Shown: positions 55,701-61,520 of the stretch, in pieces
Layout: the number at the start of each line of letters is the position of its first letter
Numbering within the stretch: the first letter of the stretch is position 1
Source of the DNA: Planctomycetota bacterium
GTDB taxonomy: Bacteria > Planctomycetota > UBA11346
Direction of reading: 5' to 3'
Length of the DNA: 61,520 nucleotides
NCBI GenBank assembly: GCA_013816485.1
Contig: JACDEI010000030.1
Location: forward strand, 1 to 61,520
The notes under the pieces: model-generated
Told to the model about the DNA's origin: nothing
The model's input: the letters and a program-made list of their open reading frames with translations, nothing else
Databases searched by the model: none
Made by a program: the position numbers and the translations under genes

Positions 55701-56660
55701 CACCAAGCCCTCACCACGATCGCGCACGCGTTCCAGGATCGCCTGACGTGCGGCAGGGCCGAAGCGGTTCCAGCCCATCGGCGTGGAGAGCACCAGGACC
55801 TCGAACTTTTCTGGCCCCTGCATCGAACTGGCGAGGTAGCGCTGCATCAGCGCGCAATCGAGGCCGCTGCCGCGCTGTCCGTAGGCGTCGCCGAAGCCCC
55901 AGGTGTTGGCCTGCCATTCACGGTCCCACGACAAGACCTTCGGGCTCAGGTCGATGCGCTGCATCAACTCCACCACCTCGCGGCCCTGCTTCACACCAGC
56001 GATGAGGAATGCGTTCAGCGGCCCACCCGCCAATGGTTTCGCCAGCGGCAAATGTGGCGAGACCACGTCCATGCGCGGCTGATGATCAAGGCGTTCCGCG
56101 TACGGGATGAAGGGCGTGCGTTCGGCTTCCAGTTTTCCCAGCTTCACGTCGTCGATCCACACCGTCAGCCCAACCGGTGGATGGTCGAGGAAGAGATTGA
56201 GCAGCTTGATGTTCGCCACGTCGATGACCTTGGCGATGGTCGCCAGCGGCATCTGCACCAGATTGCGCCCTTTGAGCAGACGCACGCCACCGTTGAAACG
56301 CGAGTTGTAGCCGACGCTCTTGTGATCGTCGACCCGGATCGCCAAGTCTCGCTCGTCGTTCGACCACACCACGAACGACAACGCCTCGTGCGCCGACCAA
56401 TCGCGCGGCACTTTCGGCGCATAGAACGCCACACCATTGTACCCACTCTGCTTCACCACCAGCTTGAGCACGCTGCCACGCTCGGTCACCAGCCGGGGCC
56501 CGAACGTCACATCGACGCTCTCCGCGCTCCAGTCGATGCCGCGCCGGTCGTTGGCGTCGGCAAAGTCGGCAATGAGCTGATCGGCGGCGCTGAGGTGAGC
56601 GGCGACCAGCGGCACGGCAACCAGCAACGACAGGAGCGACATGAAAATGCGGATGGACAT
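52761..56660 (-). CDS. Large exported GH42-like beta-galactosidase family protein
   Basis: 1299 aa from the ATG at 56660, with GGAGG upstream, and a signal peptide (MSIRIFMSLLSLLVAVPLVA). In order: a carbohydrate-binding-like beta domain (about 30-185), a Rossmann/glutamine-amidotransferase-like domain (about 215-470; LVLSTPMGWNRFGP), a linker beta domain, a GH42-like barrel (about 640-970; YGPLSYITSDETSLTSY carries the likely catalytic Glu, GDGMAMFWWFSLRN on a later strand), a second amidotransferase-like trimerisation-type domain (about 970-1130; AGYDPMLVSEQQVAAGELA) and beta tails. It is much larger than ordinary GH42 (about 680 aa). It probably acts on an exposed glycan. Confidence 0.82.
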   Translation of the reverse strand: MSIRIFMSLLSLLVAVPLVAAHLSAADQLIADFADANDRRGIDWSAESVDVTFGPRLVTERGSVLKLVVKQSGYNGVAFYAPKVPRDWSAHEALSFVVWSNDERDLAIRVDDHKSVGYNSRFNGGVRLLKGRNLVQMPLATIAKVIDVANIKLLNLFLDHPPVGLTVWIDDVKLGKLEAERTPFIPYAERLDHQPRMDVVSPHLPLAKPLAGGPLNAFLIAGVKQGREVVELMQRIDLSPKVLSWDREWQANTWGFGDAYGQRGSGLDCALMQRYLASSMQGPEKFEVLVLSTPMGWNRFGPAARQAILERVRDRGEGLVLVMPFTGERGQPWPEDLRSLSALIDADADWVDDGGNVRQPKDGREYGERWQLAEPHPITAGVPLDALPQKGMQIQQYKLAPGAQALVTLAPRNVPVIAVRQVGKGRVVTFATRGWSLTPLMDAAEGWADRPAHRSWETWYALLSRAALWAANRPLARSGQPSVLPVGGEHADPWYTVRQWKDAQGAVTDWELAFANPDPQFQRVALEAPQIVDPGASITVKIVIPDGLKDATWTAMLGELGDGRWRTLASAAVQDGALSFPSTRVRQPIALVRVLAKRGDKLVAEGRAEVVVSPKPVWDDYETLTWYEQGLPFLSEVEMARMRDFGLSGNTVSPGNPTEWRRLLRGSMRLHPVGFADGLHAKDLEGQMRQWRETKDRAALVRRPSFADQQFANEQRSKTAAMAEKIRPYGPLSYITSDETSLTSYTAEFDLDEHAANVTAFRGKLRKQFGDIATLNLAFATSITSFDAITPVTGAEAKESGNGAVWNAWRAHNDDAWAGVFRLYGDALKTKDPAARLSVSGTQEQAVFNGIDWARLTPELGAVSGYGGRWQELQRLCFQGPELRATPWCAYGRSGRAVDHQVWSNLLAGGDGMAMFWWFSLRNHDLTFCNSGKDYQRVIVEMRGGIGKQVMQSTRRFSPVAVLWSATSQRAAWLRGKFDAFKSSEATVMNALYAAGYDPMLVSEQQVAAGELAKRKVRALVLPMTIALGRGEKKGDLPVLSAVTNLLDAGGAVIATDSPELDEFLRPAALSDSITKRLTRFTDGAALAVALDQSGAKPWVTLSPSAGTTPVLHAVDNGGGARILTLLRDPVGTREVVGADGVPYVERDDKAGPEVQAVQVGVAALGDPAKLTIVDCRSGKLLPVTNGTITVNVQAGDGHPLAVLPYRTTGLTAKAAAANDDLTVTWQIASDAKAISGHVVNVEVRGNDGKPLRHLVRNVTTGTDGAGTVMFPLAPEDGTGLTVHLRDALTGMMTTVVVQ

Positions 56661-56813
56661 GATAACCTCCACGGGCTGCTAATCTAACCTGGCATCGCAC
56701 GTCGTGTTGCCACACGCCGCCACCGGATGGGCGTCATTCTGTCTGGTCAAACAAGGACGTCAGGCATACCCAAGCAGGGATTCCCATGTCACCGTGCATC
56801 ACGCCTGGATGCG

Positions 56814-56924
56814 TCCCCCTCCTGGGAGCGCGGACTTCCGTCTGCGCCGCAAAGCGAATTCCCATCTGCCGGTGACCTCGTGGAGATAAAGGATGCGCAG
56901 ACTGAAGTTCGCGCCCCAAGGGGA
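56814..56924. repeat. Inverted repeat of the GGAGCGCGGACTTC type
   Basis: Left 56814-56847 (CTCCTGGGAGCGCGGACTTC...) and right 56895-56924 (GCGCAGACTGAAGTTCGCGC...) form imperfect arms, related to the perfect pair at 52651. It fills the centre of the 272-nt gap between the GH42-like start and the small membrane gene. The rest of the gap holds the GH42 promoter region and no visible gene. Confidence 0.85.
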
Positions 56925-56932
56925 CAACCACC

Positions 56933-57196
56933 TCATTGCTCCGATTCGCGCTGCGTGTCCTTGATGTGCTGCTGGATCCGCTGCTCAATATGGCCGGCCT
57001 TGTCTTTGACGTGCATCAGCGACCACAGCGAGAATCCGCCGTATCCGAGCAACGCCAGCACGCCCAGACAGAGCAATATCTTCAGGCTTACCTCAGCAAA
57101 GAACCTGACCCGCAACGGGAAGGTCTTGTCCTTGAGGTGTCGCTGATACGCGGCCTTCTGCGCGTCGGTCAATGGTGTTGGCGGCTTCTTCTGCAT
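56933..57196 (-). CDS. Small membrane protein, 87 aa
   Basis: Starts at the ATG 57196 (MQKKPPTPLTDAQKAAYQRH); an in-frame upstream start at 57247 is less likely. It has a basic N-terminal half, one membrane helix (about 41-60, LKILLCLGVLALLGYGGFSL) and an amphipathic C-terminal helix (DKAGHIEQRIQQHIKD). No family was recognised. It lies between glycan genes on the same strand. Confidence 0.6.
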   Translation of the reverse strand: MQKKPPTPLTDAQKAAYQRHLKDKTFPLRVRFFAEVSLKILLCLGVLALLGYGGFSLWSLMHVKDKAGHIEQRIQQHIKDTQRESEQ

Positions 57197-57337
57197 CGTC
57201 TGTCTGGCGGCAGTGTGCGCCTTCGCCGCTGGTGAATCCACCAACAATCTACTCAGGTGCTGCTTGATCCCTTGACTGCTCTGCCGCCGACGATGCGACA
57301 GAGGTCATGACAGTTGGTTGGACCATGACCTTGTGCA

Positions 57338-58939
57338 CTACTCCCACGCCAACCGTTGTTTGTCTGCCAGCAAACGCTCTTTGAGCTTGGCGTAGTCGAC
57401 CTTCTGCACCGTCGTATTCCCATCGATCGCGAGTGAAGCGGCGGTCGCTGCGGACTGTCCAAGCAGCATGAACACCGGTTCCATGCGGATGCTGCCGAAG
57501 GCCATGTGTGAACTGCTGACGGCGACCGGGACCAGCAGGTTCGCGCACTCGGTTTCCTTGGGGACGAGCGCGCGGTAGCTGACTGGGTACGGCTTGGGCA
57601 CGCTGACCTCGACGTTGCCTTCGGCGACCACTTTGCCGTCGACCACCACGCGCGAGGTGTGGTGCGAGTCCATGGTGTAGCTCGCCAGGCCGACGCTGTC
57701 CTCGGGCACACGTTTACTGGTGCAGTCCGCCTGGGTCATCACGTAGTCGCTCACCATGCGGCGGCCTTCGCGCACGTAGAGATCATGCGCCCAGCCGCCC
57801 GTTTCCTGGAATTGATCCTTGGGCAGGCCGAACGCTGAGACCTTGGCGCGGATCTCCGGCGCGACCGCTTCATCGTTGGCGAGGAACCACATCATGCCCT
57901 GCTGGTAGGTGACATGATTCTGGAAGATCTGTTCGCGTTTGGCGTAGTCCGCTTCCGGCCACTCTTTGCTCGCGCCGATGTAGTCGAGGCTCACCGGGCC
58001 GGCGTTATTGCAGTCGCCGACGTTGAGCTTCACCGGGCCGCTGGCATAGGTCCACGACCACGGAAAATCCGGCTTGGTCGTGAGGTAGCGCAGCAGCAGC
58101 GCGTAGTCGTCGCGGTTGTAGTTGGCCGGCTTGGGGAACGGCGTGCCGTTCTCCGCCTTCACCAGCCACATGCGGAAGCAGTAGGCCTGAAGCTCCTTGT
58201 CGCCGGATCCACGCGGACGCGGGGGTTCGGCGCTGATGCCGGGCAACAGTCCGCTCGATGGATCGCCGATCGTGCGGTAGGGATCGACCGGGAACTTGAA
58301 CTGATGTTTGTCGGCCAGGAAGTAGCCGTTGATCGTTTCACCATAGACCGAGTTGTCTTCGCGACCGACATGGAACGACACGCCGGCCATCGCCAGCAAG
58401 TCGCCTTCATAGGTCGCGTCGATGAAGGTCTTGGCGACGATGCGATTGCCGTTTTCAAACACCAGGGCGGTGATGCGGTTGCCGTCCTTTTCCACGGACT
58501 TCAAGCGGTGCTCGAAGTACACCGGCACCTTCGCCTCATCGAGCATGGCGCGGAAGTTCTTCTCGGCGTCGGCGGAACGGAAGCCGCTCCATTTGCCCAT
58601 GCGGTCGAGGAACTCCGCGGCCATGCCGCCGATGGATTCCTTTTTGCCGAGGTCCACCGCCGTCAGGCCCGAGGAGGTCAAGCCGCCGACGTGGCGACGG
58701 AAGACCGCGAGCGCGGCGCTCTTACCCAGGCGGTGGGTCTGCACCGCCGCGCCGACACCACCCGGCGTTCCGCCATACACACACACGTCGACCTCGATGG
58801 TCTGCGGCGTGGGATTTGCCGGAAGTTCGTACCAGTAGTGCAGGCCGGGATTCGCCGTCGATGGTCCGCTGGCGGCGTCTCCCGCGACGAGCGCGGAGCA
58901 GGCGATGAGCAAGGTGGCGGAAGCGATGAACTGGCGCAT
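57338..58939 (-). CDS. Exported FAD-dependent oxidoreductase
   Basis: 533 aa from the ATG at 58939 (GAGG upstream), with a signal peptide (MRQFIASATLLIACSALVAG); the frame is open upstream to 59122 over another gene. The dinucleotide-binding start is VDVCVYGGTPGGVGAAVQTH, the variant seen in the 'FAD-dependent oxidoreductase / xanthan-lyase-like' family of PVC bacteria. Further family motifs are RHVGGLTSSGLTAVDLGKK, FIDATYEGDLLAMAGVSFHVGRE and ALVPKETECANLLVPVAVSS. It probably oxidises a sugar or glycan fragment outside the cytoplasm. Confidence 0.9.
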   Translation of the reverse strand: MRQFIASATLLIACSALVAGDAASGPSTANPGLHYWYELPANPTPQTIEVDVCVYGGTPGGVGAAVQTHRLGKSAALAVFRRHVGGLTSSGLTAVDLGKKESIGGMAAEFLDRMGKWSGFRSADAEKNFRAMLDEAKVPVYFEHRLKSVEKDGNRITALVFENGNRIVAKTFIDATYEGDLLAMAGVSFHVGREDNSVYGETINGYFLADKHQFKFPVDPYRTIGDPSSGLLPGISAEPPRPRGSGDKELQAYCFRMWLVKAENGTPFPKPANYNRDDYALLLRYLTTKPDFPWSWTYASGPVKLNVGDCNNAGPVSLDYIGASKEWPEADYAKREQIFQNHVTYQQGMMWFLANDEAVAPEIRAKVSAFGLPKDQFQETGGWAHDLYVREGRRMVSDYVMTQADCTSKRVPEDSVGLASYTMDSHHTSRVVVDGKVVAEGNVEVSVPKPYPVSYRALVPKETECANLLVPVAVSSSHMAFGSIRMEPVFMLLGQSAATAASLAIDGNTTVQKVDYAKLKERLLADKQRLAWE

Positions 58940-59072
58940 GGGGACCTCGTGGGTGATCCCAGGTGTTGTACCACAAAATGAAGTCGCTGCGTGGGTCCTG
59001 CCGCTATGGACATGGCCGTATCCGCTGCCTACCGGTTCAACGCCACGTCCGGAACGGCCGTCCCACGGGACA

Positions 59073-59759
59073 TCAGGCGCGGCATATCCCGTCGGTACAA
59101 TCCGCTCCACCATCAACGGCATTGGCTACCGCTTCGTTGAGTGCCGCGGTGAACACGGCTACTGGCTGGGCACCACTCAGGCGCTGGCCAGCGATGATGA
59201 AGAACGGCACGCCTTCGACCCCCTGGCGACGGATGCCGTCGTCCTCTGCCCGTACGGCAGCGGCGTCCTCGTCGCTGGCGATAAACTGCGCGACCGCGTC
59301 ACCATCCAAGCCCTGCGCGAGGGCGAGCCGCACCAGCACCGCTGGATCCCCGACATCCATGCCGGCGCTGAAATACGCGCTGAACAACGCCTCTACCATC
59401 GCGTCCTGCGCACCGAGGCGACCAGCCATGCGGATCAGGCGATGGGCGTGCAGGGTGTTGGGCGTACGCGCTTGCCCGGCGAGATCGAATGCCAGGCCGA
59501 CCTCCGCCGCCACGCCGGTCACGCGCGCATCGAGTGCCTGCGCATACTCGGCGCTGCCGAACTTTCTCTGGCGGTACTCAACGCGCGGCATGCCCGCGAC
59601 CGGCATGCCGGGATTCAGCTGGAACGGGTGCCAAGTGATCGTCGCCGTTCCGGACGGGAATGCGGCGAGCGCCTGCTCCAACCGGCGTTTGCCGATCCAG
59701 CACCACGGACAGATGACGTCCGAGTGAATGGCGATGGCGATGGCGATGGGGATCGGCAT
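59073..59759 (-). CDS. DsbA-family (FrnE-like) thiol oxidoreductase
   Basis: 228 aa, cytoplasmic. The thioredoxin-like fold has the CPWC active site at residues 17-20 (HSDVICPWCWIGKRRLE) and the FrnE/2-hydroxychromene-type motifs LNPGMPVAGMPRVEYRQRKFG, TLHAHRLIRMAG and GVEGVPFFIIAGQRLSGAQP, with the conserved cis-Pro in GVPFF. The first residues (PIPIAIAIAI) are encoded by a GCCATC hexamer repeat on the minus strand, so the true start could be a few codons downstream. It stands alone on the minus strand. Confidence 0.92.
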   Translation of the reverse strand: MPIPIAIAIAIHSDVICPWCWIGKRRLEQALAAFPSGTATITWHPFQLNPGMPVAGMPRVEYRQRKFGSAEYAQALDARVTGVAAEVGLAFDLAGQARTPNTLHAHRLIRMAGRLGAQDAMVEALFSAYFSAGMDVGDPAVLVRLALAQGLDGDAVAQFIASDEDAAAVRAEDDGIRRQGVEGVPFFIIAGQRLSGAQPVAVFTAALNEAVANAVDGGADCTDGICRA

Positions 59760-59845
59760 GGCCTTGTCATGACGACGAGGGCGGTCGGCTCAATCACCGG
59801 ACGGGTATGCCTTCCGCGTGATCGGCATGCACTCCGCCACCCCGC

Positions 59846-60535
59846 TCACCACCGCCGCAGTTGCAGATCGCGGTATTGCACCTTCATCACCGACGGGATC
59901 ACCGGCATGGCAAGGACGCCGGAGCGTGCGGCCTTGCCGGTCTCGTGGTCCTCCAGCACGGTGGCGAGGACGCCGTTGATGCGCAGTTCGATGCGTGGGC
60001 CGACGGCGCTGAGGTGGTACCGTGTCCACTGGTCGAGTTTCACTCCGGCCAAGGCCGTGGCCTCGGCGATCGGCGTGACGGTGCGCGTGCCATCGGCAGC
60101 GATAACGGTGTGTTGACCGCGCGCCGAAAGCGATTTGCGCGTACCGTATTCATCCCAGATGCCGCCGAAAAACTTTGCCCGGCCATCGATGTCGGCTTGG
60201 TAGCCGTGCACCAGGCCGTGCTCTTTCACCGTGCTGCGGAACTGCATGCCGGAGTTGGACGATTGGCCGAAGATGCGGAACTCGAAGGCCACCTCGAAGT
60301 CAGCGACCTCGCCACCCTGCCAGACGATGAACTGGTTGCGTGGTGGTTTGTTCGCCTCGGTGACCTCGCCGGTGATGGCGCCGTCCTCGACGCGGAAATA
60401 ACTCATATCCGGTGCCGACCAGCCGGTGAGGGTTTTGCCATCGAAGAGCGGCTGCCAGCCACTGTCCTGACGGTCGCCTGAGCAGGCGGTGAGGACGAGC
60501 GCGACGGCGACGGCGAGCATGGGGTGGGTGCGCAT
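59846..60535 (-). CDS. DUF1080 lipoprotein (3-keto-disaccharide hydrolase-like)
   Basis: 229 aa. It has a lipoprotein signal with lipobox LTAC (Cys18) and a concanavalin-like DUF1080 domain: WQPLFDGKTLTGWSAPD at the start, FEFRIFGQSSNSGMQFRS, HGYQADIDGRAKFFGGIWDEYG and the C-terminal VQYRDLQLRRW. Family members in PVC bacteria hydrolyse or bind 3-keto-disaccharides, which fits with the FAD-oxidoreductase encoded nearby, a candidate producer of keto-sugars (inference). Confidence 0.93.
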   Translation of the reverse strand: MRTHPMLAVAVALVLTACSGDRQDSGWQPLFDGKTLTGWSAPDMSYFRVEDGAITGEVTEANKPPRNQFIVWQGGEVADFEVAFEFRIFGQSSNSGMQFRSTVKEHGLVHGYQADIDGRAKFFGGIWDEYGTRKSLSARGQHTVIAADGTRTVTPIAEATALAGVKLDQWTRYHLSAVGPRIELRINGVLATVLEDHETGKAARSGVLAMPVIPSVMKVQYRDLQLRRW

Positions 60536-60757
60536 ACAGCGATGCTAACGCCGGATCAGGTGCCCTGGGTTTACGCGATCACGGAACTCTTCCGGCGGCA
60601 GCGCACGCCGCCGCCTGGTCGTCGCGTCCGGCAGCCTCGCCCTGTTCCGCTCGTCGATCGGCATGCGGTCTGATGATGCCGCGTTGACGATGGCTCCATC
60701 GTGCCTGCGTTCCGCTCTGGCATGCTGCGACTGCGCGCCTACGGTCGCTGACCGCCC

Positions 60758-61210
60758 ATGGTGGAAACCTCCTCGCGTCGTCGTGTCTGGTGGTGGTTGC
60801 TCGCCAGTGGTGTCCTGATGGTCCTGATGCTGGTGCCGTTCGCGTTCGTCACACCGGACAATCGCTACCTCTACTGGTTCCAGGCCTACGTCGTCGGTCG
60901 CACCAACGACGCACGCGCCATGGTGATCACTCCACCGCGGGGATTCACTGGCCGGTGGACGACCTACCATTTCAATCTGACCGTCGACAGCGAGATGGAC
61001 ATCGTCGATGACAAACTGCACGGCATCTGGCGACGCTACAACGAGAAGACTGGATTGGTCTGGTGGTCCGGTGAATACGCCGGAAACGTCGCGGTCGGCA
61101 CCTGGCGGTGGTACGACGCCAGCGGTGCGGTGGCCTCCGAGTCAGTGGGGCCGGGGTTCACCGATCCGGTGATGAACCTGCCCTTCATGATTTTCTGGAT
61201 GGAGTTCTGA
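60758..61210 (+). CDS. Hypothetical membrane-anchored protein, 150 aa
   Basis: One N-terminal helix (about 10-28, VWWWLLASGVLMVLMLVPF) is followed by an extracytoplasmic domain with MORN-like repeats (DKLHGIWRRYNEKTGLVWWSGEYAGNVAVGTWRWYDASGAV in part). The ATG at 60758 has no strong ribosome-binding site. Followed by a hairpin with a T-run that may end its transcript. The preceding gap, 60536-60757, has no visible structure. Confidence 0.72.
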   Translation: MVETSSRRRVWWWLLASGVLMVLMLVPFAFVTPDNRYLYWFQAYVVGRTNDARAMVITPPRGFTGRWTTYHFNLTVDSEMDIVDDKLHGIWRRYNEKTGLVWWSGEYAGNVAVGTWRWYDASGAVASESVGPGFTDPVMNLPFMIFWMEF

Positions 61211-61269
61211 CGTCCGACAACGGGAGGCCGTCAATGCTCGAAAGCTAACGAAATCAGAAGGCAAGAAAT

Positions 61270-61372
61270 CTAGCCACAGAGCCCACAGAGCCCACAGAGC
61301 CCACAGAGAGCACAGAGGAGAAGAACACGGCCTTCCTCTGTCACTCTGCGGGCTCTGTGGCTAGGTTTTTTG
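61270..61372 (+). terminator. CCACAGAGC-repeat hairpin followed by a T-run
   Basis: The left arm 61270-61320 (TAGCCACAGAGC then tandem CCACAGAGC) pairs with CCTCTGTCACTCTGCGGGCTCTGTGGCTAG (61335-61364, written here as two halves in the sequence). GGTTTTTT follows at 61365-61372. It may act as an intrinsic terminator for the gene at 60758-61210. The left arm resembles, in reverse complement, 4199-4256. Confidence 0.65.
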
Positions 61373-61437
61373 GGCTCCTCGTCGTTCGTGGTGGAAACGA
61401 TCCAGGGCAATGACGAATGGAGATGGCTGTATTTTGC

Positions 61438-61490
61438 GCCCCGTCAGGGGCGGCATGGAAATAGCCCGGCACTTCAGTGCCGGGAACAGG
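61438..61490. repeat. AAATAGCCCGGCACTTC repeat copy
   Basis: GCCCCGTCAGGGGCGGCATGGAAATAGCCC and a CCGGCACTTCAGTGCCGG palindrome repeat the right outer flank of the element at 10994-11140, in reverse complement. The window ends before a possible partner arm is seen. Bases 61211-61269 hold nothing recognisable. Confidence 0.8.
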
Positions 61491-61520
61491 GTTTCCATTA
61501 CTCGTCGAGTCCCGGGGGGG

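Overview
High-GC bacterial chromosome segment, most likely from the PVC superphylum and probably a planctomycete or close relative. The evidence is the protein families: a large Planctomycete-cytochrome/DUF1549/DUF1553 protein followed by a DUF1501 protein, a PVC-type haem-binding CxxCH beta-propeller/HEAT protein, a DUF1080 lipoprotein, a XylR-like AraC regulator and many secreted carbohydrate-active enzymes. No rRNA, tRNA, CRISPR array or intact transposase was seen.

Layout. 0-6.7 kb: PQQ-like propeller protein, two small genes (the second frame-broken at a C5 run), ilvD and monomeric icd. 6.7-7.8 kb: no protein gene; a nested inverted repeat whose left arm is split by a 735-nt ORF-less group II intron. 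7.9-17 kb: PSCyt/DUF1553 and DUF1501 proteins, an AraC-type regulator and a CxxCH protein. 17.5-21 kb: an outer-membrane porin-like protein with a small PstS-like protein, then a NarK-type nitrate/nitrite transporter. 21-25.8 kb: a translationally coupled BMP-type (nucleoside-like) ABC importer operon with a small extra membrane protein. 25.9-34.3 kb: glnE, riboflavin synthase, GldF/GldG-like proteins without an ATPase, a short MgtE-like transporter and an esterase. 34.4-40 kb: a cell-envelope module of an LTA-synthase-like sulfatase-fold phosphotransferase, a PAP2-phosphatase/histidine-kinase fusion and a LuxR-type response regulator in one overlapping operon, with a second PAP2 protein divergent to it. 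40-43.5 kb: two hypothetical exported proteins and a hairpin region. 43.5-60.5 kb: a polysaccharide-utilisation neighbourhood with a LacI regulator and palindromic operator, a 1206-aa beta-helix/LamG protein, a GH20/GH67-like protein, a GH5-like protein, a 1299-aa GH42-like protein, a FAD-dependent oxidoreductase, a DsbA-family protein and a DUF1080 lipoprotein.

Two signals stand out. First, many intergenic regions carry long nested hairpins. In most of them the two arms are complementary tandem arrays of a 7-9 bp unit, and the unit differs from locus to locus (GTCCGAT, GTCCGGAA, GCGACGT, CGTCGTGG, GGCCTCTGT). The shared feature is architecture more than sequence. One of these elements is the insertion site of the group II intron, and the element's uninterrupted opposite arm gives the exact splice junction. 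Second, the envelope module contains a membrane PAP2 phosphatase domain fused to a histidine kinase, next to a phosphotransferase whose catalytic domain is interrupted by two predicted membrane helices. This suggests a regulatory circuit that senses lipid phosphate or a surface polymer.

These readings come from inspection only. Family assignments rest on motifs and remembered family features; no database search was run.
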